Assembly (NCBI GenBank): GCA_964036315.1
Contig: OZ038517.1
Coordinates: 15,425,713 to 15,489,712, forward strand
Length of the DNA stretch: 64,000 nt
Direction: 5' to 3'
DNA from: Acanthosepion esculentum
Lineage: Eukaryota > Mollusca > Cephalopoda > Sepiida > Sepiidae
Shown: piece by piece, positions 32,915-42,773 of the stretch
Layout: the number at the start of each line of letters is the position of its first letter
How positions within the stretch are numbered: position 1 is the stretch's first letter
The notes under the pieces: model-generated
What the model saw: only the letters and a program-made list of their open reading frames with translations
Told to the model about the DNA's origin: nothing
Databases searched by the model: none
Made by a program: the position numbers and the translations under genes

Positions 32915-33198
32915 ACACACACAAACACTCACTCACTCAAACACACACAAACAAACACACACTCACTCACTCAAACACACACACACAAACAAACAAACAC
33001 TCACACACAAACAAACAAACAAACACTCACACACAAACAAACAAACAAACACTCACACACAAACAAACACTCACACACAAACAAACAAACAAACACTCAC
33101 ACACAAACAAACAAACAAACACTCACACACAAACAAACAAACAAACACTCACACACAAACAAACAAACACTCACACACAAACAAACAAACACTCACAC
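32915..33198 (+). repeat. (CACA/CAAA)n minisatellite
   Basis: CACTCACACACAAACAAACA in units of varying length. Three Thr/His/Gln/Asn-rich open frames (for example THTQTNKQTLTHKQTNKHSH) are artefacts of the array. Confidence 0.95.
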
Positions 33199-33204
33199 GG
33201 TCTG

Positions 33205-33300
33205 AATATTCGAGAAATCTTGTTAGGACGCATATATTCTAACAAGATTTCTTGAATATTCAAGGCCAGTAAAGATGTAAATAAATACACTGTTTAATAA
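33205..33300. repeat. Small hairpin with SINE tail
   Basis: CTGAATATTCGAGAAATCTT...GATTTCTTGAATATTCAAGG pairs over about 27 nt, followed by GGCCAGTAAAG...TACACTGTTTAATAAATA. The latter tail also ends the SINE at 53815-54000. Confidence 0.7.
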
Positions 33301-33440
33301 ATAAATAAAAAAATGAGCATCCTCTCAAATATCCCAAAACAACTTTTGTAATTTCGGTTTGATCAGACAAGTAGTAAAAACTTACCTGTTGAAATAAATT
33401 ATAATTTATAATCATGTTTTCTATGATGCGTTAAGTTTTT

Positions 33441-33477
<37 letters not shown>

Positions 33478-33834
33478 AAAAGCAGGGAAAAAAGGTAGTG
33501 GGGGGAAAATAAAGCAAATGCTGGTTACAGCTTACATCAAAAACGTTAAAGATTCAGAGATACTGAGTTCTTTAAATTGAAATCTTGAACATCTGATGTA
33601 TCTAAATGTTAACTTTGCATATCTAATTCAGCCATTTATCATTACCGTTTTAATTCTCTATATATCTATTGTGTTAGTAGCCATTTTGTTGGGTACAGAG
33701 ATATGTTGTATGATACTGAATGTAAATTTATAGAAGATGGCAACATTTTTTTTGTAATGAAAGAGCATTTTTATTTTTGTGTTGCCCCATTCTCTGAATT
33801 GGGAGACAAAACAAAAACCCTCTTGATGAGACAT

Positions 33835-33935
33835 TTTCAAATTTACACTATTTACATTGTTTGGACTGTTGACTTCATCTTTATTGCCATATTCACAACA
33901 TTTCGGTCGTTGTACGCGCCAGCCTTCTTGGAATG
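33835..33935 (-). repeat. SINE-like family A, 3' fragment
   Basis: The minus strand reads CCAAGAAGGCTGGCGCGTAC, AACGACCGAAATGTTGTG, GGACAATAG-like text and AATGTAAATAGTGTAAA. Confidence 0.75.
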
Positions 33936-34029
33936 TAAATAGCGTAAATAGGGAACAATGAATTACTTGGAATTATATGGATGATACATAGATGATATTT
34001 TATGGTCAGGAACAAAACAAGTTCATAAT

Positions 34030-34395
34030 CATGGAATATATTATAAAGTTTCAAACCGAACGCTTTATTTAGTCCACAGGGGTAGATTGTTCTATTTCCA
34101 TATACAGTGTAACCCGGATATAAGAGAGTTGTCGGGACCGGAGAAGAAGTCTCTTATATCCGGGTTTCTTTTATATCCGGGTTTGGTCTATTTTGTTTTA
34201 TTAACACAGGCTCTAATTTGGGACGAGATAAAAAAATCTCTCTTATACCCGGGTTACACTGTACTAATTCAACATAAATCACCTGAAGAATAAGACCGGA
34301 GCATAAAACTGTCAAAATGTCAAGAATATGACAATGAAGAGGGGGGACAACAGTTTAAAATGTAAATTGTTACAATACCTCATCTCAAAAAGACA
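34030..34395 (+). repeat. SINE-like family A copy interrupted by a pogo MITE
   Basis: The left part (34030-34104) has the CCGAACGCTTTATTTAGTCC phrase in reverse. The right part (34262-34395) has ACCTGAAGAATAAGACCGGA and GGGACAACAGTTTAAAATGT. The pogo MITE splits them. Confidence 0.55.
34105..34261. mobile_element. pogo/Tigger-type MITE (157 bp)
   Basis: TA on both flanks. Terminal inverted repeats CAGTGTAACCCGGATATAAG and its reverse complement (with one change, CCCGGGTATAAG) extend over about 25 bp. The CAGTG ends are typical of the pogo/Tigger group. The middle repeats the TATATCCGGGTTT phrase. Confidence 0.85.
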
Positions 34396-34608
34396 TTCTC
34401 ACATATAATTAAAAAAATATACAAAAAAGTAAACCCGAAAAGATAAAGAAATAAGAAAAAAAGAAAAAACAACCCCCACCCACAAAAAAAAAAAAAAAAA
34501 AAATAAACCCTGCAAGAAAATTAATCTCAAAACTATTATTCTCCCTGACAAGTGAAGATCATTTGTCCTAACGAATCCAATGTGATTACATAAGAAACAC
34601 ATGCTTAC

Positions 34609-34676
34609 AAAATCTGGATTGGCATTTTGTCCAAAGAATTCAGCTTCATCTGCATCTAATTTGGCAGCTGCCAATT
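34609..34676 (-). CDS. CEP192: CEP192-like exon 10
   Basis: Encodes residues 386-408 (ELAAAKLDADEAEFFGQNAN...PDF), a short amphipathic or acidic helix-like stretch. The acceptor is CTTTTTCAG and the donor GTAAGC, phase 1 in and phase 0 out. Confidence 0.78.
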
Positions 34677-34954
34677 CTGAAAAAGAAAACATTATCACTG
34701 ACTATAAAGTCAAAGATACACTGGGATTTATTCATTTCAAAGCAGTCAGTGCAGATGAATTTCTTCATAGAAATTAAAACACTTTTCAAGTGAATTCTTG
34801 CAGTTAATAGACAAAGCTATCTTTGGCAGAGCATTACAGGAAACATTACTTTGTGAGCGAGACACAAAACATTACGAGGAATCTTTCTTTAGAAAGGCAT
34901 TATAAAGGGTTCATTTTATGCTCACCTGAAGATTAAAAATTCTAACATTGTTTT

Positions 34955-35018
34955 TTATCCTTAATAAATTATAAAATATTTATCCTTAATAAATTATAAA
35001 ATATTTATCCTTAATAAT
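34955..35018 (+). repeat. Short tandem triplication
   Basis: ATTTATCCTTAATAAATTAT AAAAT in about three 26-bp units. Confidence 0.8.
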
Positions 35019-35023
35019 TTAGA

Positions 35024-35371
35024 TTTGAGACAAGATTAACGGATGCTGTGCCTTTGAGACAAGATTAACGGATGCTGTGCCTTTGAGACAAGATTAACGG
35101 ATGCTGTGCCTTTGAGACAAGATTAACGGATGCTGTGCCTTTGAGACAAGATTAACGGATGCTGTGCCTTTGAGACAAGATTAACGGATGCTGTGCCTTT
35201 GAGACAAGATTAACGGATGCTGTGCCTTTGAGACAAGATTAACGGATGCTGTGCCTTTGAGACAAGATTAACGGATGCTGTGCCTTTGAGACAAGATTAA
35301 CGGATGCTGTGCCTTTGAGACAAGATTAACGGATGCTGTGCCTTTGAGACAAGATTAACGGATGCTGTGCC
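35024..35371 (+). repeat. 12 x 29-bp perfect minisatellite
   Basis: TTTGAGACAAGATTAACGGA + TGCTGTGCC, exactly twelve units and 348 bp with no base differences seen by eye. Confidence 0.97.
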
Positions 35372-35602
35372 TTTGACACTTTAGGGAAAGGGGAAAAAAT
35401 GGCATTTAAAAAAAAAAAAAATTACTATTTAGTTTTTACATCCCTCTTATTTTTTTTTGTTACACTATTGCACTACAATATTTCCTCAAATAAATGGCTT
35501 TAATGAGAGTTGGAATAGTACTAAGACTACTCCAAACTATAAATTTCCAAAATATAAAAGAAAAAGTAAAATATAAAAAAAATAAAGAAAATTACAGGTT
35601 TA

Positions 35603-35795
35603 AAAAAAAAAAATCCCCTATTAATTATAGGCTTCTACCTATAACCCATTAATGCTCAAAGCCCCCAAAATGAATCAGTGATTAGTAAGGTATTAAAAAA
35701 AAAAAAAAATCCCCTATTAATTATAGGCTTCTCCCTATAACCCATTAATGCTCGAAGCCCCCAAAATGAATCAGTGATTAGTAAGGTACTAAAAA
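35603..35795 (+). repeat. Tandem duplication of ~95 bp
   Basis: AATCCCCTATTAATTATAGG...GATTAGTAAGGTA occurs at 35610 and 35708, each with an adjacent poly-A. Confidence 0.9.
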
Positions 35796-36084
35796 AAAAA
35801 AAAAAAAAAAAAGCCTCTTCAATTTCGAGCCTCTCTAAATGAAGGGACATTTTCATGGAATATTTTTGTTTGCATAAGACAATCCGCATTCATACAGAAA
35901 ATCTTGTACAGATGAGAGATGATTTGAAGCAGAAGTTTTATAGAATTCAATGTCTTGCAACTTGTAATTTATGTTGAAAGAGAGATATTTATACTTGATC
36001 AGTACCCGTAAAAATAATGCACTTAAAGTGGAACTATTTAAAAATTCTAATACTGACAACATCATTTGACTTCATGGCCAAAAT

Positions 36085-36752
36085 ATCTCGTTTGTAGATC
36101 CAAGCCGTAAGCATTTTTTCTTTTCAGATTTCTCTTGAAAAGCCATCTTAACCATTATCACTGTGTATGTGACTTATCCTGTTACTGAAGGTGACTGAAC
36201 AATGGAGTGTTTGAATTTGATAGTTGTGTTGTCATATCCTGCTATGACAACAGAAAACATCATTGAGTGAAATTAACAATAAGGCTACTGCAATTGAGGG
36301 GCCTTGAAAAAGAATGCAGTGGAAAGGGAAGAAATGTTAATAATGCAGAATGCTGAAGGTTAAGGATATAATCAACCAACATGACTCGGAAAACAACAGC
36401 GAGAAGGTTGAGTAATGTTTAGGACTCAAATCGGGGGCAGTAAATATCTCGTTTGTAGATCTAAGCCTTAAGCATTTTTTCTTTTCAGATTTCTCCCTGA
36501 ACTCTTGAAAAGCCATCTTAACCTTTAGCACTGTGTATGTGACTTCATTTGCTGTACAGAAAGCTTATCCTGTTACTGAAGGTGACTGATCTCTGAACAA
36601 TAGAGTGTTTGAATTTCATAGTTGTGTTGTCAAATCCTGCTATGGCAACAGAAAACTTTAAGTGAAATTAATAATAAGGATACTGCAATTGAGAGACCTT
36701 GACAAAGAACGCAGCGGAAAGGGAAGTAATATTATTAATGCAGAATGCTAAA
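36085..36752 (+). repeat. Diverged ~290-bp tandem duplication
   Basis: ATATCTCGTTTGTAGATC...TTTTTTCTTTTCAGATTTCT...TTATCCTGTTACTGAAGGTG...GAAAGGGAAG is found at 36085-36357 and 36442-36752, with indels between copies. Confidence 0.9.
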
Positions 36753-36879
36753 TGCTAATACAGAAAGAAGATTTTGTCTTTCTAACCAGTTTAATATAAA
36801 AATATGGCAGTTTGTCACTACACTTAAAATATAAAACACCAAGCAATCAATCTTTTCTTGTCAACAAGTCTCCTCATCT

Positions 36880-37560
36880 TTCTGCTGTTTCATGTTTCAG
36901 CTGGTCGTTTCACTCACTTTCTTCAAGTAATGAATTTAGCTTTTGGAGAAAAAAGCCACCCCCATCTTTTTTTTTTTTTTTTTACTAATAGTTCACTCAA
37001 TACAAGGCCCAAGATTCACTCAAGGTAGAGAGGATTACTAAGTGAGACTGTAAGGGAGAGAAAGAGGGAAGGAAGAGACAATTATGAGGACAAGTAGGAT
37101 AGATAATTGTTGATACTGGATTTAAAGAGACCAAGATTGTAGTAGTCAGGAAAGTATTCTCTCAGGAGCTTGTTTCATAAAATAACAGTTCTGGGGGAAG
37201 AAACTGGGTGAAACTTGCTTTGCTTTTTATCAAAAAAGAACATGAAAGGAATGGAGACGGTTTGACACCATAAACATGACAGGATAGATTGCTGAGTGGA
37301 GAATAATTCATCACCCACAAGGCCGTGTAAGTGATTTTGAACTGTCAAGACTGAACAGTGAGGATTGAACAGCACCAGCCCAGATATGGCAGCAATACTA
37401 TATTCTAGTTCTGACCTGACTGTCAAAAGATAGGGTGTGGGACCATCCTTCCAGCATCTGTGCTGCAAGACAAATATACATGTTCCTTTGAGATCGGGAG
37501 TGTGCTTTAACCCCAGTAGATGTTTGAGGCAAGGGGCCTCTTTGAGGGTATGACCACACG
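36880..37560. other. Intron sequence, possible old LINE debris
   Basis: A poly-T tract at 36968-36982 is followed by mixed sequence. GGGGAAGAAACTGGGTGAAA...GGCAGCAATACTATATTC has the feel of reverse-strand LINE text, but no safe motif was found. Confidence 0.3.
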
Positions 37561-38015
37561 TCAGGACTAGTGCAGGTTTACGGTCTGATTGGTGCTGATG
37601 AAATCCTGTATTTGCTCAACTACAGAACATACATAGACGTGCAGGTTTACACACTTACACACACACAAAAAAAATCCCTGTCAAAACTGACAATGGGTAT
37701 AACAGGTGTTTACCATTCCAACTACCTGAGTGGGGAAGGTATTTTATTTATCTCTATCAACCATTATGGTATACCAATAAGATATCTATCTACATAACTG
37801 GTGTTGAAAGAACATAGGGAGCAATGGATTCATGCCTCCACAAAGAATTTGAACTTTGTTTTCCCTCTGGACAATCTTTGAAGTGATTTACTATATATTC
37901 TGGTAGGCAGGAGACATTTAATTAAAGAGGAAAGTACAGATACTACCCAACATTCAACAGCTTGGTATTACAACCAGGAGGGGAAAAAGAAACAAACAAA
38001 AAAAAAACAAGAGAA

Positions 38016-38421
38016 AGAAAATTCTGATTTTAAATCTCCACAGCCTTGCAGCCACACCCAATCATGAGAAAAGCTTCAGGAGTAAACCCTAAGAACAAAT
38101 CTGGAGCTGGAGTCTCTAAGACAGTCCACAGAAATTCAAATTCCAAGTTGGTGTATGGCACAGGATAATTCACTTTATGTCTTGAAAAAGAAGTCTTTAG
38201 CCTTGGATGGCAGTCTTTCTAGAGATGGTGTCATTAGTAAAAAAAACTCGGATGTAGGGTTGGCATCCAACATTTTGTATCAACTACCAAAAGAATTATA
38301 GTTTCGACCGACCATAGGGAGATCAAAGGATGAGGCAAAGCTATCTATTAATGCTGAATAGAGATATTAAATCCGTAACATACATACCAAATGGAACAAA
38401 CTCGCCACTAAGGCCATCATT
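38016..38421. repeat. Segmental duplication, copy at exon 9
   Basis: Covers intron DNA and the last 34 bp and donor of exon 9. The second copy is 41069-41474 in the same orientation, about 97% identical by eye (roughly a dozen differences in 406 bp). Confidence 0.93.
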
Positions 38422-38537
38422 TTGAATAGTGGAAAAGTTGGCATCAAATTCGGTTCGATACGCAAGATCGTTGTCAAAAGGATTATCCTCGTATAATTTA
38501 GTGGATTCTACTGGTCTGTCATCAGCAAAAGGTTCAC
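38388..38537 (-). CDS. CEP192: CEP192-like exon 9
   Basis: Encodes residues 336-386 (CEPFADDRPVESTKLYEDNP then FDNDLAYRTEFDANFSTIQN...GEFVPF). It is strongly acidic. The acceptor is TTCTCCTAG and the donor GTATGT, phase 1 at both ends. The last 34 bp, the donor and about 370 bp of the following intron are duplicated at 41069-41474, in the preceding intron. Confidence 0.8.
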
Positions 38538-39399
38538 CTAGGAGAAGAGAAAGATTTGAAAGCTTATCAAAGGCAAGCAATTGACCAAAGTCATCTTCAT
38601 GCAACAGACAGATACGAAAATAAACATCAGAATGGTTTGAAGTAAAAGTTTATTATTCTTTTTGCAAAGTTGATGGCTTGACTCCAATAACAGAAAAGGA
38701 AGACATGGTTGTTTCATGACTTTAGCTGCCCAGCTTTTCTGAACAGTCTAACTTTTATCCTCCCACTCATTTCTAACAAAAATTTGATTTCAAACTACAG
38801 TAAAAAAAAAAAATAAAAAAAAGGAACAAAAGGAAAACAATTTTACAATGCATTTCATCAAGGCAAATTTAGAGGTTTATCAAACAACTAATATATATTA
38901 TATATAAACAAAAATATAATCAAACCAATAAGTAAATAAATGAATTAAAAAAAAAAAACAAAAAACCTACAAATGCACATATACACAAGGAAACATAACA
39001 CGAATAACCAATAATCAATGAATAAAAACGTTCAACACTATAAAATAACCACAAAACTGCATCTAGACCACAATTATTTCCACTCAATAGCCTCTACAAT
39101 AACTTGAAACATAACTGTTAACAGCCACCCAAATAACTGTTAGAATAATACAATAAGTCCACCCATAATGCCACACTAACCAGCATATAGTAAAGCCAAA
39201 ACACAACACACATGGCCTGACAATCATGTTTAAGCATGAAAGAGACTGATCCCACTTGATGCAGAGACCTGTTGCCAGAATCTTTAACCCAGTCTGTCCT
39301 GCTATTTACCCATAGCTGGGGGGAGAGGATTCATACCTTCCCCAAAGATATTAGCACATAAGTAAATGTAATGGATCCGACTTAATTATGGATTCCTCA

Positions 39400-40285
39400 A
39401 TCCGAGCCGCTACCCATTACTCCAGTGTGCCTCCATTTTTTTCTTGTACGGTGGGTTGAACCATTTTATGTTTCTTTTCCTGTTAGCATTTTTTGTTAAC
39501 AGGAATCCACTATCTTTTAGGGTGGTTTCATAATCTATTTTGGTTTCATTGAAGATGGCTTCATTGCAAGAATTGATGGATAATCTGCAGTTGATTGTGG
39601 TCTCTGCTTGATTATTGTTCATGAGTGGTTGGAAGGTGCCGGTACGTAAAGGGGTTTGTTGTTGGGTTTTCTATATGGTTTACATGTACTTTTTCTTTGA
39701 GTGTAACATGTAGGAAATCTACTTTTTACTTTCATTTTTATGTCCATGTTTAATCCCATATTTTAAAAAGATTTTATGATTATTTTTCTGGTTCTGTGCG
39801 TTACAGTTTCTTACGATTATGAGACTCATCCCTGTAGAGGCCTTTATATTATTTCATTGATTATTTTACTTAGTTCATGTAGTAAATGTATACCTATAAA
39901 CATATAGGTTTTTGGCACCATCAAAGCTTCCCATTGTAATGTCGAAGGTTCTATGTTTCTTTATCTATGTCTTTGTTGTCAAATAATAGTGATTTACAAG
40001 AGTTTTTAAGGAGTTTTATTTAGTTTGTGCTTATTTTTATTTGTTCTTGAGCTAAAGAGATGGCCTTATATAACATGGCTTTGGTTATGGAAGGATAAAA
40101 CCCCTTTATATCTAGTTGTATAAATTCACAATTATGTTTTATTAAGTTATGAACCCCATCTATAGTTGTTTGTGTTTTTCAATTGGTTTACTACTAACTT
40201 GCTTCCGAGTCAATTCTTTCTACTATTATTTTAGTTATTTTACCTAGATCATTTTTAGTTTATGTTGTATCCTTTAAAGACGTTA
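39400..40285 (-). pseudogene. Penelope-like element reverse transcriptase relic
   Basis: Minus-strand pieces, in order: IQLDIKGFYPSITKAMLYKA (RT motif A of Penelope elements), GLYRDESHNRKK, NMGLNMDIKMKVKS, KPYRKPNNKPLYVPAPSNHS, then INSCNEAIFNETKIDYETTL, KDSGF, KRNIKWFNPPY. Many stops and shifts separate them. The R-K-P-N-x-x-P-L-Y and R-N-I-x-W-F-N-P-P-Y phrases are diagnostic for this class. Confidence 0.9.
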
Positions 40286-41068
40286 CGAACAGACAAAGGT
40301 GGTACTCGAGTGAAGGAGCAGCAACATACGCATAGATGAAAGAAGAGAAGTTTATTGTTAAAAAGAGAACACTACTGAAAGACAGGGAATCAGGTGGCAG
40401 GCTAGTAATTCCCAAAGCAAGGTTATTTACGACGGCAATTGTTAACTTCAGTTATCTGATATGCTTCTGGAGTCTTCAAGCTGTGTTTAGCACACATATA
40501 TCTCCTTCCATTGGAGGCTGAAGGGATAGGTAAGGAAACAGAACAAGACGTGCCAGGATATTAAAAGAAACAGACATATTTTCCACCCATGCTTCTAATC
40601 AAATAACTGTTTATACATAAGTGTGATAAATTCTATAAAGTTTTAAAACATGACAGATGCCAACCAGTGTTCTATTCTAATAGTCTCTTCTCGCACTCAT
40701 GGCTTGTGGAATTCTGTTACAGTTTCTTTCTTTGCTGTTAATAATGATCTTCAAACATTTTAATGAAATGCCAATCGGTATCTTCAAAATCCTTGAATCC
40801 TGCTCTTTTGTCACCTCAGTAAAGTTTTCAGTTACTTTCAAGCTCAGTGGCTTTATCACCATGCTTGAGATGCAGTTCTTAAACATGGTGATAAAACCAC
40901 TAAGATTGGAGGAAAAAAAAAAAAATCAAAACAGTAAATCTAAACTGTTTTATTACTAAATATTTTTTCTCTTGAGAGTGCCTGGGAAAGTGAAAGAGAA
41001 ATAAAAAAAATATTTAGGACTAGCAATAAAAAGAGGAAGGAGGAGAGGTGGCGGAAGAAAAAAAAGAA

Positions 41069-41474
41069 GAAAATTCTGATTTTAAACCTCCACAGCCTTG
41101 CAGCCATACCCAATGATGAGAAAGGCTTCAGGAGTAAACCCTAAGAACAAATCTGGAGCTGGAGTCTCTAAGACAGTCCACAGAAATTAAAATTCCAAGT
41201 TGGTGTCTGGCACAGGATAATTCACTTTATGTCTTGAAAAAGAAGTCTTTAGTCTTGGATGGCAGTCTCTCTAGAGATGGTGTCATTAGTAAAAAAAACT
41301 CGGATGTAGGGTTGGCATCCAACATTTTGTATCAACTACCAAAAGAATTATAGTTTCGACCGACCATAGGGAGATCAAAGGATGAGGCAAAGCTATCTAT
41401 TTAATGCTGAATAGAGATATTAAATCATTAACATACATACCAAATGGAACAAACTCGCCACGAAGGCCATCATT
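41069..41474. repeat. Segmental duplication, copy in intron 8-9 (carries a partial exon)
   Basis: The copy of 38016-38421 ends in a 34-bp partial exon 9 (41441-41474) with an intact GTATGT donor, then poly-A in place of the exon's remainder. No AG acceptor was recognised. Confidence 0.93.
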
Positions 41475-41509
41475 AAAAAAAAAAAAAAGGAAAGAAAAAA
41501 AGAAAAAGA

Positions 41510-41712
41510 GATCCCTAAGCATGGACAGTGCAAAGTGAACAACCTACTGACATAGATTAATAAAGTGCTCTGATTGATTTTCCCTAAAAGGTGACCAGGA
41601 TTGACAGCCACCTGAAGAAGGCTAGAGGGCAGAGTGGCAGTTGAAACATTGTGATAAAAATGAAAATTAAATAAGGTAAATTATAACTCCTAATCCCAGA
41701 AATTTAGGATCA
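41510..41712 (+). repeat. SINE-like family A, diverged copy
   Basis: TAATAAAGTGCTCTGATTGA, CACCTGAAGAAGGCTAGAGG, GCAGTTGAAACATTGTGATA and TCCCAGAAATTTAGGA mark the body. Confidence 0.7.
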
Positions 41713-42334
41713 TATCACTTTTTGAAAGACCTATCAATAGTCAATTTGTCAGTACTTTTCCAAATTTATGAAAAGAAATATTTTTTGCTTTCAAAGCTTG
41801 GAAAAATTATTACTTTTTCTGTAGTGCTACTATTGTACCTGGCCTGGAACTACAACAACCTTCACTTTCTGACTGTGACAAAGTGTTTACACTGCCTTGC
41901 GGGTGATTAATTATTTTCAACATTATAGCTTCTTTCTCCACACATGAAAGATCGCAAACCTATTGCCGCTCTATCGTTATTTCCATGGCTAATGTTCAGA
42001 CGAGCTCTATTCTTTAGTGCTACCAACCCAGACCAGTCTTGCTACATCTACAGGGGTTGGATTATCTTCATTCTCTACATATTCCATTAGTAAGAAAGAA
42101 GATGTATTCAGACAGCTTCATCCTAAGAGCCACTTTGGGGAAGTGTGACACGAGAGAGAGGTTTGGTTGTTTTTGTTTAATGGCATTCCAACCTTAGTTG
42201 TCATTTTACTTTCAGTGACTTTCATTTGGTTTTCAAAAATGTATTGCTGGAGACATTTGGTTTTCAAAAATGTATTGTTCGAAAATGTATAGCTGGTAAT
42301 ACTATTTTTCCAAAAACGTATAGCCGACAACCTT

Positions 42335-42472
42335 ATTTTTCAAAAACAGCCTTTCTGTTGGACATAGTTTATCGCCATACCCAGTATGCATATGCAGTTT
42401 ACCATTATAACCATGGTCGCGGATGCAGTTTACTGTCATACCCATGGACGCGAGAGAGAGAGGATGCTTCAC
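42335..42472 (+). repeat. Dispersed repeat family B, 3' fragments
   Basis: CCTTTCTGTTGGACATAGTT and two short versions of ATGCAGTTTACTGTCATACC form a small degenerate tandem. Confidence 0.55.
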
Positions 42473-42703
42473 TGATCACTACAATCTAGAGTGAACTGGT
42501 ATCTATCGCCATAATCTGCCCTTACTTTCTCTTATGTCCATACATGAACTTCATTCAGTAACACTGTTTGGAGTGGCTCTTGGGCCTTGTTTCAAATGAC
42601 CATTTCAAGAATGAAAGGGAAAATGCATGTTCTGAGGTCAATGCATCTTAATTGTTTAACAATTTTCTTTAAGAAAAAAAAAAAAAAATAAAATTATACT
42701 CAC

Positions 42704-42773
42704 AAGAAAAGGTTTGGCTCTTCCCCCAACCAATTCCATATTCACTGGTTTGACTCAATTCTTCTGTCCAAGG
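42704..42773 (-). CDS. CEP192: CEP192-like exon 8
   Basis: Encodes residues 313-336 (PWTEELSQTSEYGIGWGKSQ...TFS). The acceptor is CTGTTATAG and the donor GTGAGT, phase 0 in and phase 1 out. The aromatic/Gly cluster EYGIGWGK stands out from the otherwise low-complexity surroundings and may be a short binding motif. Confidence 0.76.

Noticed and set aside
32841..33255. Three overlapping Thr/His/Gln/Asn frames
   Set aside because: Translation of the (CACA/CAAA)n repeat; no independent coding evidence.
35024..35371. CRISPR-like regular repeat
   Set aside because: Units are contiguous with no spacers and the context is eukaryotic intron.
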